A model generated the notes under the pieces. That model was not told the DNA's origin, made no database searches, and saw only the letters and a program-made list of their open reading frames with translations. Shown piece after piece: positions 50,542 to 59,608 of a stretch of 64,000 nucleotides of DNA. Numbering within the stretch: the first letter of the stretch is position 1; each line of letters starts with the position of its first letter. Origin of the DNA: Streptomyces davaonensis JCM 4913 (GTDB lineage: Bacteria; Actinomycetota; Actinomycetes; Streptomycetales; Streptomycetaceae); NCBI RefSeq assembly GCF_000349325.1, contig NC_020504.1, positions 1,178,001 to 1,242,000 of the forward strand. The letters are read 5' to 3'. The translations under genes were made by a program, and so were the position numbers.

Positions 50542-51185
50542 GCAGCAGGGAACGGATCCTGGGCCGAGTGCGGCGCGCGCTGGCGGACGTACCGGCGGGT
50601 GAGGACGCCGCGATCGAGCGCGCGTATCTACGGCAGCACGGTGACCTCGGTCCGGCGCAGACGGTGGATCTGCTGGCGGAGAACCTGGCGGACTACCGGG
50701 CGGTCGTGCACCGCACGGACACCGAGGAACTGCCTTACCTGATCATGCGGTTGCTCGCGCAGCGCGGACCGCAGTATGTGCTCGTGCCTCCAGGGCTGCC
50801 GCCGCAGTGGATGTCGGCCGCCGACCCCACGCGGGTACACGATCGCGCGGTCAGCACGCCGCAGGAGCTGGACAAGGTGGAGAGCGTGGTCACCGGCTGC
50901 GCCCTCGCCATCGCCGAGACCGGCACCCTCGTCCTCGACGGCTCCCCCGACCAGGGCCGCCGCCGCATCACTCTCGTGCCCGATCACCACATCTGTGTCG
51001 TACGGGTCCCGGACCAGGTCGTCTCCTCCGTACCGCAGGCCCTCGAACGCCTCGACCCGGCCCGTCCGCTGACCTGGATCTCCGGTCCTTCGGCGACCAG
51101 CGACATCGAGCTGGACCGGGTCGAGGGGGTGCATGGTCCGCGCATGCTGGAGGTGGTGCTGGTGAGCGATGAGGAGCGTGCGTAA
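50538..51185 (+). CDS. lutC: Lactate utilization protein LutC
   Basis: 215 residues, one LUD domain: SSRERILGRVRRALAD start, GCALAIAETGTLVLDGSPDQGRR and the ending WISGPSATSDIELDRVEGVHGPR, which is typical of LutC/YkgG. It is the third subunit of the L-lactate oxidising complex. The GTG start overlaps lutB (GTGA). It ends the operon; the next gene, an osmoprotectant ATPase, starts 58 bp on and has its own probable leaderless-type start. Confidence 0.93.
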   Translation: MSSRERILGRVRRALADVPAGEDAAIERAYLRQHGDLGPAQTVDLLAENLADYRAVVHRTDTEELPYLIMRLLAQRGPQYVLVPPGLPPQWMSAADPTRVHDRAVSTPQELDKVESVVTGCALAIAETGTLVLDGSPDQGRRRITLVPDHHICVVRVPDQVVSSVPQALERLDPARPLTWISGPSATSDIELDRVEGVHGPRMLEVVLVSDEERA

Positions 51186-51243
51186 CGTCCGCCATTCGCC
51201 CGCCCGGGAGGCCGGGCTCCAGCGGGGCCGTTAGCGTGCGGAC

Positions 51244-52398
51244 ATGATCCGGTTCGAGCAGGTCAGCAAGCGGTATCCGGACGGGACGACCGCGGTGGAC
51301 GGGCTCAGTTTCGAGGTGGGCGAGGGTGAGCTGGTGACCCTCGTGGGGCCGTCCGGCTGCGGCAAGACGACGACCATGATGATGGTCAACCGGCTGATCG
51401 AGCCGACCTCGGGGCGGATCCTGGTGGACGGCGAGGATGTCATGTCGGTCGATCCGGTGCGGCTGCGCCGCCGCATCGGGTACGTCATCCAGCAGGTGGG
51501 GCTGTTCCCGCACCGCACGATCCTCGACAACACCGCGACCGTGCCAACGCTGGTCGGCTGGAAGCGCGCCAAGGCCCGCGCCCGGGCGGCCGAGCTGCTC
51601 GATCTGGTGGGGCTCGATCCGACGACGTACGGGCCGCGCTATCCGGACCAGCTCTCCGGCGGGCAGCGGCAGCGGGTCGGCGTGGCGCGGGCGCTGGCCG
51701 CCGATCCTCCGGTGCTGTTGATGGACGAGCCCTTCGGCGCGGTGGACCCGGTGGTGCGCGAGCAGCTTCAGGACGAGTTCCTGCGGATGCAGGCCGCCGT
51801 CCGCAAGACGGTGCTGCTGGTCACGCACGACATCGAGGAGGCGGTACGGCTGGGCGACCGGATCGCGGTGTACGGGCAGGGGCGGATCGAGCAGTACGAC
51901 ACTCCGGGGGCCGTGCTCGGGACGCCGGCGACGCCGTACGTGGCGGAATTCGTGGGCGCGGACCGGGGATTGAAGCGGCTCTCGGTGACCGAGATCGAGG
52001 CCGACGACCTGGAACAGCCGCCGATCGCACGGCTGGACGAACCGGCGCCCGTCGTGGCCGAGCGGCTGCGCGCCGAGGGCGGCCGGTGGGTCGTGGTCCT
52101 CGACGACGCGGGCGAACTGCACGGCTGGGCCGGTCTCGACGATCTCGCCGGGGGCGGTGCCGTCGGCGACCACGCGCACCGGATGAACGCGTGGGTGCCG
52201 GTGGGGGCGCCGCTGAAGCAGGCGTTCGGGGTGATGCTCCAGCACGACGCCGGGTGGGTCGCCGTGCTGGAGGGTGCGCGCTTCCTGGGTGTCCTGACCC
52301 CGGCGAAGCTGCACGAGGCGCTGCGCCGCTCGGTGGACGCGGATGCGCGGGGCGTGGCCCGGGATCAGGTGCGGTTCGACTCCGTGGCGGACGCCTGA
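51244..52398 (+). CDS. Osmoprotectant (glycine betaine/choline) ABC transporter ATPase with CBS domains
   Basis: 384 residues. ABC domain with GPSGCGKTT (about 35-43), [15 protein letters not shown] and DEPFGAVD, followed by two CBS-like modules (about 245-370) that in OpuC/OpuA-type ATPases sense ionic strength. Such importers take up betaine, choline or carnitine under osmotic stress. The permeases and binding protein lie on the opposite strand, convergent, separated by a membrane-protein gene. No ribosome site precedes the ATG, so the mRNA may be leaderless. Confidence 0.9.
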   Translation: MIRFEQVSKRYPDGTTAVDGLSFEVGEGELVTLVGPSGCGKTTTMMMVNRLIEPTSGRILVDGEDVMSVDPVRLRRRIGYVIQQVGLFPHRTILDNTATVPTLVGWKRAKARARAAELLDLVGLDPTTYGPRYPDQLSGGQRQRVGVARALAADPPVLLMDEPFGAVDPVVREQLQDEFLRMQAAVRKTVLLVTHDIEEAVRLGDRIAVYGQGRIEQYDTPGAVLGTPATPYVAEFVGADRGLKRLSVTEIEADDLEQPPIARLDEPAPVVAERLRAEGGRWVVVLDDAGELHGWAGLDDLAGGGAVGDHAHRMNAWVPVGAPLKQAFGVMLQHDAGWVAVLEGARFLGVLTPAKLHEALRRSVDADARGVARDQVRFDSVADA

Positions 52399-52401
52399 GC
52401 G

Positions 52402-53403
52402 TCAGGCACCCTTCGGCTTACGCGTCGACTCGCGGCCCAGGATGCCGAACGCCCACCGCTCGTTGAAGCCCGCGACGAACCCGATGGCGCACCAGAAGCC
52501 CCAGAAGTCCGTGCCCTTGGCGGCCGATCCGGGGCTCCCCGCGGACGGGCAGATCTCGGCGACGGTGGCCGGAACCTCGAAGACGGGCACCAGACCGCCG
52601 CTGAGCAGGAAATACACCGCGAGCGCGAGTATCCAGCCGACGAACACCCGGTACACGCCCTCGTGGCGCATGCTGCGGGCCATCTGACCGGGAACGATCA
52701 GCCCGTCCCTGGAGCTGTTCTGACGCTTTGTCAACTGCTCGGCGTTGCCCCGCAGCCGGACCAGCACACTGAGCACCGCGCCGAACGCGCCGACGCCGCC
52801 GCACACGAAAGCGCCCAGTAAATGCCAGCGGTTGGTGCAGTTGAGCGTGACGCCGAGCGCCTGAAGTATGCCGACACCCCACAGCAGCGGCACCACGAGC
52901 AGCACCAGGCTGGCGGCGGAGCCCAGCGTCAGACCGACGTTGAGGCCCCGGCTGACGGCGGTCGCACTGTCCTGCGCGAGCCGTCCCCGCAGATCCGCTA
53001 TCTCCTCGTCGAGGTACTCGATGAGATGCTCGTTCGGCTTGACGTCGTCCATCCGCGGGTCGCTCAGCGCGTTCCCGAGGACGCGCTGCACAGTGACCCG
53101 CGCCGCAACCCGTGTGTTGCGCTCGAACGCGCGCTGCGAGGCGCCGTACAAGAGCTGTAGCTGAAGCTGCTGTTCGGGATACAGATCGCTGAACTTCGCG
53201 TACGCCGGGCCGAGTCCGGCCGGCACCGTATCGGTCAGTCCCTCGGGATGCAGCTCGGTGTCCGCCCCCTCGACCGACTCACGCATTCCCTGCCACCACG
53301 TGCTGTGGAGGCGTCCCCCGTCGACCGTCATGAGGTACCTGTACCGCCTTTGGGCAACGGCCGGGAAGGCGGCGCGCCGCACCAGTACGGTGACGGTTGT
53401 CAC
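52402..53403 (-). CDS. Multi-pass membrane protein of unknown function in the osmoprotectant operon
   Basis: 333 residues. The N-terminal half is soluble and helical (LLYGASQRAFERNTRVAARV and EYLDEEIADLRGRL). About four hydrophobic helices follow (near 160-180, 192-215, 255-275 and 305-322). I do not recognise the family. It starts 7 bp after the solute-binding-protein gene and ends 3 bp from the convergent ATPase stop, so it is transcribed with the transporter and may serve it, but that is only positional evidence. GTG at 53403 is taken; ATG at 53331 is an alternative. Confidence 0.65.
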   Translation of the reverse strand: MTTVTVLVRRAAFPAVAQRRYRYLMTVDGGRLHSTWWQGMRESVEGADTELHPEGLTDTVPAGLGPAYAKFSDLYPEQQLQLQLLYGASQRAFERNTRVAARVTVQRVLGNALSDPRMDDVKPNEHLIEYLDEEIADLRGRLAQDSATAVSRGLNVGLTLGSAASLVLLVVPLLWGVGILQALGVTLNCTNRWHLLGAFVCGGVGAFGAVLSVLVRLRGNAEQLTKRQNSSRDGLIVPGQMARSMRHEGVYRVFVGWILALAVYFLLSGGLVPVFEVPATVAEICPSAGSPGSAAKGTDFWGFWCAIGFVAGFNERWAFGILGRESTRKPKGA

Positions 53404-53410
53404 GGGCGCG

Positions 53411-54346
53411 TCACTTCAGCAGGCCCTTGTCCTGGAGATAGCTCCGGGCCACGTCGCTCGCCAACCGCCGCCAGCTGTCGACCTGTTGGTTGAGCGAGGC
53501 GAGATCGGAGGTGGTGAGGACGTCGTTGAGGCGGCCGAGCGCCTTGCTCACCCGCTCGCTGCCCGCACGGGCGTGGTTGACGACCGGGACGATGTAGTCG
53601 GCGTTCTGGAGACTCTTGTCGTCGCCGAGCAGGACCAGGCCGAACTCGTCCAAGGTGGCGTCGGTCGTGGTGGTCAGCACGAGCTGGTCCTCGCCGCTCT
53701 GAACGGCCCGCTTCGCCTGGGTGGTGCCGACGCCCTTGGGGTCGACGCCGGTGATGTCGATGCCGTAGGTCTTCTTCAACCCGGGTTCGCAGTAAGGGCG
53801 TTGGACACATTCGTCGCCCGCCGCGAGCTGTACCTCAAGGCCGGAGGCGCCCAGGTCGCTGAGCGTCTTGAGGTCGTGTTCGCGCGCGTAGGCGGCGGTC
53901 ACGGCGAACGCGTTCTGGTCGACCGCCCGCCCGGGGTCCAGGACGGCGAGGCCCCGGGGTGCGGCCAGTTGCCGCAGCGCCGTCATCGTCTCGTCGAGGT
54001 CCGGTGAGCCGACGGGGGCGGCGTCGGCGCCGTGGGTCTTGGCGTTGAGCCAGTCCGCGAACGTGGCCGCGTACTCGGGCACGAGGTCGATCTGCCCCGA
54101 CTCCAGGGCGGGTTCGTACAGTTCGCGGTTGGCGACGGTGAGCATGTCGGTGTCGTAGCCGGCCTGGTTCAGCAGCAACGCGTACATCTGGGCGAGCAGA
54201 TCGCTCTCGGTGAATCCGGCCGAGCCGATGGTCAGGCTGCGGCTGTCGCCGGGCGATGCGGTGACCGCGCTCTGGTTCTCCAGGGAGGGGCCGGTGGAGC
54301 AGCCGGTGAGCAGCAGCAGGACCGCCAAGGCGCGAAGCCCTCTCAT
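53411..54346 (-). CDS. Osmoprotectant solute-binding lipoprotein
   Basis: About 311 residues. The signal peptide ends in the lipobox LLTGC near residue 16. The mature part is an OpuAC/ProX-type binding protein with LTIGSAGFTESDLLAQMYALLL and ANRELYEPALESGQIDLVPEYAATFADWL, the substrate-binding core, and QLVLTTTTDATL in lobe 2. It captures betaine-like solutes outside the cell for the two permeases. The ATG at 54346 overlaps the permease stop by ATGA. Confidence 0.88.
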   Translation of the reverse strand: MRGLRALAVLLLLTGCSTGPSLENQSAVTASPGDSRSLTIGSAGFTESDLLAQMYALLLNQAGYDTDMLTVANRELYEPALESGQIDLVPEYAATFADWLNAKTHGADAAPVGSPDLDETMTALRQLAAPRGLAVLDPGRAVDQNAFAVTAAYAREHDLKTLSDLGASGLEVQLAAGDECVQRPYCEPGLKKTYGIDITGVDPKGVGTTQAKRAVQSGEDQLVLTTTTDATLDEFGLVLLGDDKSLQNADYIVPVVNHARAGSERVSKALGRLNDVLTTSDLASLNQQVDSWRRLASDVARSYLQDKGLLK

Positions 54347-55014
54347 GAGGCCGCCTTCGCCCACCGCGGCGACATCCGCTCGGCGACGGCGAAGATGCCC
54401 TCCACGACCAGCGCGAAGGCGGCGACCAGCACCGCACCCGCCACCACCTGCGGTGTACTGGCCAGATTGAATCCGGCGGTGATGATCCGCCCGAGCCCGC
54501 CCCCGCCCGCCAGGGCGGCGATGGTGGCCGTCGCGACGAGTTGCACGGCGGCGATCCGGACCCCGGTCAGGAGCAGAGGGAGCGCGAGAGGCAGCTCCAC
54601 GCGGAACATCACCTGCCGCCCCGTCATCCCCATGCCGCGCGCCGCCTGCACAACACTCCGGTCGACCTCGCGCATGCCGACGTAGGCATTGGTGAGCAGC
54701 GGCGGTACGGCGAACAGCACCAGGGCGACGACGGTCGGGCCCTCGCCCCAGTCCCCCACCGGGGTCAGGAGCAGGAGGACCAGGACGGCGAAGGTGGGGA
54801 CGGCGCGGCCGATGTTGGAGATGTTGACGGCGAGTGCGCCGCCCTTGCCGAGATGGCCGAGCACCACGGCGACGGGCAGGGCGATCAGACAGCTGACCAG
54901 CAGACAGACCACGGTGAGGACGAGATGCTCCAGCAGCCGCTGCCAGATGCCGTCGTCCCCGGTCCAGTGGGCGGAGTCGGTGAGCCAGTCCCAGGCGCCG
55001 GTCAGGGTGTTCAT
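54343..55014 (-). CDS. Osmoprotectant ABC transporter permease (second)
   Basis: 223 residues, about five membrane helices, with the OpuCB-type block FAVPPLLTNAYVGMREVDRSVVQAARGMGMTGRQVMFRVELP as coupling loop and LAGGGGLGRIITAG near the end. Its ATG overlaps the preceding permease gene by 4 bp. It pairs with that permease as a heterodimer. Confidence 0.9.
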   Translation of the reverse strand: MNTLTGAWDWLTDSAHWTGDDGIWQRLLEHLVLTVVCLLVSCLIALPVAVVLGHLGKGGALAVNISNIGRAVPTFAVLVLLLLTPVGDWGEGPTVVALVLFAVPPLLTNAYVGMREVDRSVVQAARGMGMTGRQVMFRVELPLALPLLLTGVRIAAVQLVATATIAALAGGGGLGRIITAGFNLASTPQVVAGAVLVAAFALVVEGIFAVAERMSPRWAKAAS

Positions 55015-55691
55015 GCGCGCACCGCTCTCGTCCAGGGGGTGAGCAGCCGCTGGACGCCGAGGAGCAGGATGTCGGCGACGACCGCGATCACCACGCACAG
55101 CACGGACGCGGTGAGCACCTGTGCCTTGAAGTAGGTGTTCATGCCCGCGTAGATGAGGTTGCCGAGCCCGCCGAAACCGACGATCGCGCCGACCGTGGCC
55201 AAAGAGACCGCAGAGACCGTGGCAATGCGCAGTCCGGCCATCGCGGCGGGCAGGGCGAGCGGCAGTTCGACGGTGAGGAGGAGGCGGACAGGGCCGTATC
55301 CCATGCCGCGCGCGGCCTGCCGGGTCTCCTCGGGCACCGCGCGCAGCCCGGCCAGGATGTTGCGCACCAGGAGGGTGAGCGAGTACAGGACGAGCCCCGC
55401 GACGACCAGGCTCTCAGAGAGGCCGTAGACGGGCAGGAGCAGGGAGAACATCGCCAGCGACGGGATCGTGTAGAGGATCGTCGTGACGGCGAGGACGGGT
55501 CCGGCGGCCAGTGCCCAGCGGCGGGCCAGCACGGACAGCGGCAGGGCGAGGACGAGCCCGAGGAGGACGGAGACCACAGTCAGCTGAAGGTGCTGGAGCA
55601 CCGCGTCCCAGAGGATCTCGCGGCGGGTGCTCAGATAGTCGCCGCAGACCCATTCGTTGCGCGCGAGGCAGTCGTCGGGAGGCGCGGTCAC
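55011..55691 (-). CDS. Osmoprotectant ABC transporter permease (first)
   Basis: 226 residues from the GTG at 55691. The start region (DCLARNEWVCGDYLSTRREIL) is typical for one of the two permeases in these systems. About six helices follow, with the coupling loop GLRAVPEETRQAARGMGYGPVRLLLTVELP. It heads the operon permease-permease-binding protein-membrane protein. The frame runs on upstream, but that part looks non-coding and overlaps the divergent ABC gene promoter. Confidence 0.87.
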   Translation of the reverse strand: MTAPPDDCLARNEWVCGDYLSTRREILWDAVLQHLQLTVVSVLLGLVLALPLSVLARRWALAAGPVLAVTTILYTIPSLAMFSLLLPVYGLSESLVVAGLVLYSLTLLVRNILAGLRAVPEETRQAARGMGYGPVRLLLTVELPLALPAAMAGLRIATVSAVSLATVGAIVGFGGLGNLIYAGMNTYFKAQVLTASVLCVVIAVVADILLLGVQRLLTPWTRAVRA

Positions 55692-55870
55692 CGCTCCATT
55701 GCATCGGGTGCGCCCATGGCTCTGCGCGTTGTGGTGACCCGTCTGGGGTGGGCCCGAGGACGCGGGTGTGCCTGAGTACACCCCTCGATACGGGTTCTGC
55801 GCCCAATGTGCCGCGTTCGCCGTCTCCGTAGCTTCGTGGTGGGGCGCAGGGAGTGCCTGATCGGGGAGTG

Positions 55871-56659
55871 ATGACGATGTTTCGCACAAGCTCGCGCACG
55901 CATGACACGGGACCCGCCGCGGAGGCGCTGCGGCTGGTCAAGGTCACCAAGACCTACGGGTCCGACGACAGCGCGGTGGCCGCGCTGCGCGAGGTGACGC
56001 TGGGCCTCGGGAGCGGCACCTTCACCGCGGTGATGGGTCCTTCGGGCTCCGGCAAGACGACGCTGCTGCACTGCGCGGCGGGTCTGGAGCGGCCGGACAG
56101 CGGGATCGTCCGGGTGGACGGCGCCGAGCTGACCGGCGGTGACGAGACGGCGCTGACGAAGTTCCGGCGCGGCCGGATCGGGTTCGTGTTCCAGCAGTAC
56201 AACCTGCTGGAGACGCTGACCGTCGCGCAGAACACGGTGCTGCCGCTGAAACTCGCCGGGCGGCGGGTGGACCGGCGGCGGACCCGGGAGGTGCTGGCCT
56301 CGGTCGGTCTCGGCGACCGGCTCGGGCACCGGCCGCATCAGCTCTCCGGCGGCCAGCGGCAGCGCGTCGCGATCGCCCGGGCGTTGGTCGCCGAACCCCG
56401 GGTGATCTTCGCGGACGAGCCGACGGGGGCGCTGGACATGCGCAGCGCCCGAGGCGTGCTCACGCTGCTTCAGCAGACGGTGCGGGTGCACGGGCGGACC
56501 GTGGTGATGGTGACGCACGACCCGGTCGCCGCCTCCTACGCCGACTCCGTGCTGTTCCTGGCGGACGGCCGGCTCGCGGGCCGGATGGACGCGCCGACGC
56601 CGGACGCGGTGGCCGAGCGCCTCGCGCACCTCGGCGACTCCGTGGCGAAGGAGGTGTGA
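55871..56659 (+). CDS. MacB/LolD-type ABC transporter ATPase
   Basis: 262 residues from the ATG at 55871 (a second ATG at 55877 is equally likely, being about eight bases from GGGGAG). Walker [11 protein letters not shown]-loop [17 protein letters not shown], signature [15 protein letters not shown] and Walker [13 protein letters not shown] are intact. It energises the FtsX-like permease encoded 3 bp downstream; such pairs export antimicrobials or lipoproteins or act in resistance and signalling. No two-component system is adjacent. Confidence 0.9.
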   Translation: MTMFRTSSRTHDTGPAAEALRLVKVTKTYGSDDSAVAALREVTLGLGSGTFTAVMGPSGSGKTTLLHCAAGLERPDSGIVRVDGAELTGGDETALTKFRRGRIGFVFQQYNLLETLTVAQNTVLPLKLAGRRVDRRRTREVLASVGLGDRLGHRPHQLSGGQRQRVAIARALVAEPRVIFADEPTGALDMRSARGVLTLLQQTVRVHGRTVVMVTHDPVAASYADSVLFLADGRLAGRMDAPTPDAVAERLAHLGDSVAKEV

Positions 56660-56662
56660 GCG

Positions 56663-57970
56663 ATGTTCCTGCTGGCAATGCGGTCGATCCGGCAGCGGCC
56701 CGGACGGTTCCTGGCGACGCTGCTGGCCGCATTCCTGGGCGCGGCGATCATCATGACGTTCAACTCGCTGCACGACACGGCGTCTCAGGACGGCGTCGAC
56801 TCCACGAGCGCGGAGACGCTGACCACGGCGGCGAGCGTCGTGGGCGGCTACGGCACGCTGCTGGTGTTCTTCGCCGTGGCCTCGACGCTGACGGTCAACG
56901 TCCGTCAGCGGACGGCCGAGTTGGAGCTGCTGCGCTGCTCGGGGGCGACCCCGGCGCAGCTCAGGCGGATGGTCGTGGGTGAGGCGGTGGCAGTGGCGCT
57001 GATCGGAGCGTCTCTGGCGATCGGCCCGGCGATGCTCGGCGGGCAGTGGCTGCTCGACATCTTCCAGGACAGCGGACAGGTGGCCGATTCCGTCGACCAC
57101 TCCTTCGGCACGGTCGCGTTCATGACGGGCTTCGACATCACCCTCCTCGCGTCGGCGGGCGCCGCGTTCCTCGCGGTGCGGCGGGCGACGCGCTGGGCGC
57201 GACGGCACGGCAGGGCGCGGACGTTCCTCACGTACGGGGCGCTCGCGGTCGGCGCCCTCGCGGTGTGCTCCACGTTCGCCTTCTCGGCGACGGACGAGGC
57301 GCTGATGGCTCCGCCGGCCTATGGGGCGATCCTGCTGTCGGTCGGGTTCGCACTGATGGCGCCGCGGCTGCTCGCGGGGGTGCTGGACCGGCTGGAGCTG
57401 AATGGTGCGAGTGGCTGGCTGGCGGTGCGGAATCTGCGGCAGCGGGTCGGCGAGCTGGCCGGGACCCTGATGTCGCTGATCCTCTTCACGGCCGTCTCCA
57501 CGGCCACGCTCACCATGCAGGCGGTGGAGAGCGAGGCCCTCGAGGCCTCGGGCGCGGTGAAGTCCGTCGACGCCAAGAACCTGGAGACGCTCAACTTCAC
57601 GGTCGTCGGCATCATCGTGGTCTTCGTCTGCGTGATGCTGGTCAATTCGCTCTACGCGGCCACCACTTACCGCTCCCGGGAGTTCGGCCAACAGCGGCTG
57701 GCGGGGGCGACACCCGGTCAGGTGCTGGGTGTGGTGGGCGCCGAGGGGCTGATCCTGACGCTGACCGGGGTGGCGTTCGGCGTGGTGGCGGCGCTGGCGG
57801 GCATCGTCCCGTTCACCGTCGTCCGCACCGACCAGGTGCTGCCGGGCGAGGTCTACGGCATCGGCGCGGCGATGGCTCTCATCGGCGCGGCGGCGACGCT
57901 GGGCACGAGCCTGGTGACGGCGCGGCGGGTGCTGCGGACTCCGGCGGTGGGGGCGGTTGCGGTGGCGTGA
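56663..57970 (+). CDS. FtsX-like ABC transporter permease
   Basis: 435 residues. About eight helices in two blocks, with conserved FtsX segments NVRQRTAELELLRCSGATPAQLRRMVVGEA (first half) and YRSREFGQQRLAGATPGQVLGVVGAEGL (second half). Between them a basic cytoplasmic stretch WARRHGRARTF. There is no large extracellular MacB domain, so it is the compact duplicated type. It forms an operon with the ATPase; substrate unknown. Confidence 0.88.
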   Translation: MFLLAMRSIRQRPGRFLATLLAAFLGAAIIMTFNSLHDTASQDGVDSTSAETLTTAASVVGGYGTLLVFFAVASTLTVNVRQRTAELELLRCSGATPAQLRRMVVGEAVAVALIGASLAIGPAMLGGQWLLDIFQDSGQVADSVDHSFGTVAFMTGFDITLLASAGAAFLAVRRATRWARRHGRARTFLTYGALAVGALAVCSTFAFSATDEALMAPPAYGAILLSVGFALMAPRLLAGVLDRLELNGASGWLAVRNLRQRVGELAGTLMSLILFTAVSTATLTMQAVESEALEASGAVKSVDAKNLETLNFTVVGIIVVFVCVMLVNSLYAATTYRSREFGQQRLAGATPGQVLGVVGAEGLILTLTGVAFGVVAALAGIVPFTVVRTDQVLPGEVYGIGAAMALIGAAATLGTSLVTARRVLRTPAVGAVAVA

Positions 57971-58028
57971 CGCACCTCGCCCGGGGGGCGGTCGCTTCGG
58001 CGGCCGCCCCCTTGTCGCGTTCGGGCGG

Positions 58029-58595
58029 CTACTTCATCCCGGCCGCGTCCATCAGCGCCGTGACCGTCGCGGTAGTCAGTCCGTCCAGCGTCTCGATCCC
58101 GGCTCCGGCGCGGGCGCTGGCCCCGTCGAAGACCAGCATCAGCTGGCGGGCGAGCAGCTCCGGGTCGCGGGCGCCACCCTCCTCGACGCGCGTACGGAAG
58201 GTCTCCTGAAGGCGTTCCTTGACCGAGCGGGCGACCACGCTCGCCGGATGCTCGGGGTCCTTCAGCTCGACCAGCGCCGCCAGGAACGGGCAGCCGTGAT
58301 AGCCGGGCTCGGTGGTGGCGCGCTCCATCTGCGCGAAGAGGCCCAGGATCCACGCGCGGGGCGTGCCGGCGTCCTCGGCGGCGGGCCGCAGCTGGGCGTC
58401 GTACACCGGAATCCGGCGCTCCAGGCTTGCCGCGAGGACCTCGTCCTTGCTCGCGAAGAGCTGGTACATCGACCGCTTGGAGACCCCGGCGGACCGGCAC
58501 AGCGCCTCGACGCCGATGGAGACCCCGTCGCGGTAGAAGAGCTCGGCGGCCGCGTCGAGGAGCCGGTCCTTGGTGGACGCCTTGTCTGTGGCCAT
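58029..58595 (-). CDS. TetR-family regulator linked to the ACCGATCGGT palindrome
   Basis: 188 residues. HTH at about 8-55 (TKDRLLDAAAELFYRDGVSI, EALCRSAGVSKRSMYQLFASKDEVLAA) and a TetR_C domain with YHGCPFLAALVEL. Upstream of it lies a palindrome ACCGATCGGT with flanking symmetry, and two copies of the same core occur 3 kb away in the SDR/quinone-reductase promoter. It therefore probably represses itself and those genes, perhaps also the divergent moxR-VWA pair, in response to an electrophile or quinone. Confidence 0.88.
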   Translation of the reverse strand: MATDKASTKDRLLDAAAELFYRDGVSIGVEALCRSAGVSKRSMYQLFASKDEVLAASLERRIPVYDAQLRPAAEDAGTPRAWILGLFAQMERATTEPGYHGCPFLAALVELKDPEHPASVVARSVKERLQETFRTRVEEGGARDPELLARQLMLVFDGASARAGAGIETLDGLTTATVTALMDAAGMK

Positions 58596-58623
58596 AGGGC
58601 GAGATTACAGCGACACGAGAAGA

Positions 58624-58647
58624 ATCGGAAACCGATCGGTATCCGAT
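58624..58647. promoter_or_regulatory. TetR operator (ACCGATCGGT palindrome)
   Basis: The core ACCGATCGGT (58631-58640) is an exact palindrome, flanked by ATCGG (58624-58628) and CCGAT (58643-58647), so the dyad covers 24 bp with two mismatched central-flank pairs. It lies 29 bp before tetR and about 65 bp before moxR. Confidence 0.75.
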
Positions 58648-58711
58648 CACGTCTAGGTCTGTTACTGGTCACTTTCCACGTGACATGAGCGGTGAACAAG
58701 CGCTTAGATAG

Positions 58712-59608
58712 GTGACAGCACCTGCCCCGGAGGCTGACCTGGAGGCCCCGTTGTTCACATCCGTCGACGACGTCGCCGCGCGTCTTGCCGAGACCGGCTA
58801 CCTCGCCTCACCCGCGGTCGCCACGACCGTCTTCCTCGCCGACCGGCTGGGCAAGCCGCTGCTGGTCGAGGGCCCCGCCGGGGTCGGCAAGACGGAGCTG
58901 GCCAAGGCCGTCGCCGAGGTCGCCGGGGCCCGGCTGATCCGCCTCCAGTGCTACGAGGGTGTCGACGAGTCCCGCGCGCTGTACGAGTGGAACCACGCCA
59001 AGCAGCTGCTGCGGATCAGCGCGGGACGCGACGAGACCTGGGACGAGACCCGCACGGACATCTTCAGCGAGGAGTTCCTGCTCCCTCGCCCGCTGCTCAC
59101 GGCGATCCGCGGCGACGACCCGAAGGTGCTGCTGATCGACGAGACGGACAAGGCGGACGTCGAGGTCGAGGGCCTGCTGCTGGAGGTGCTCAGCGACTTC
59201 CAGGTCACGGTCCCCGAACTGGGCACCGTCACGGCGACCCGCCGCCCCTTCGTCGTCCTCACCTCCAACGCCAGCCGCGAACTGTCGGAAGCGTTGCGCC
59301 GCCGCTGCCTCTTCCTGCACATCGGCTTCCCCGACGAGGAGTTGGAGCGTCGGATCGTCCGGCTCAAGGTGCCCGGGCTCGACGAGGCGCTGGCCCGCTC
59401 GGTGGTCCGGGTGGTGGGTGCGCTGCGCGCCATGGACCTGCGCAAGCTCCCGTCGGTCGCCGAGACCATCGACTGGGCGCGCACCCTGCTGGCGCTCGGC
59501 GCCGACACCCTGGACGAGACCGTCGTACGGGACAGTCTCGGCGTACTCCTCAAGCACCAGGAGGACGTCCTCAAGGCCACCTCCAAGCTCGATCTGGACG
59601 CTCTGTGA
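58712..59608 (+). CDS. MoxR-family AAA ATPase
   Basis: 298 residues. Walker A GPAGVGKTEL (about 54-63), Walker B LLIDETDKAD, sensor 1 LTSNASRELSEALRRRC with the arginine finger. MoxR ATPases act as chaperones that load metals or cofactors or activate target complexes together with a VWA protein, here the next gene. The arrangement resembles coxD-coxE but no CO dehydrogenase genes are present. GTG start overlaps no ribosome site; a -10-like TAGATA ends one base before it, so the true start may be slightly downstream or the mRNA leaderless. Confidence 0.87.
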   Translation: MTAPAPEADLEAPLFTSVDDVAARLAETGYLASPAVATTVFLADRLGKPLLVEGPAGVGKTELAKAVAEVAGARLIRLQCYEGVDESRALYEWNHAKQLLRISAGRDETWDETRTDIFSEEFLLPRPLLTAIRGDDPKVLLIDETDKADVEVEGLLLEVLSDFQVTVPELGTVTATRRPFVVLTSNASRELSEALRRRCLFLHIGFPDEELERRIVRLKVPGLDEALARSVVRVVGALRAMDLRKLPSVAETIDWARTLLALGADTLDETVVRDSLGVLLKHQEDVLKATSKLDLDAL

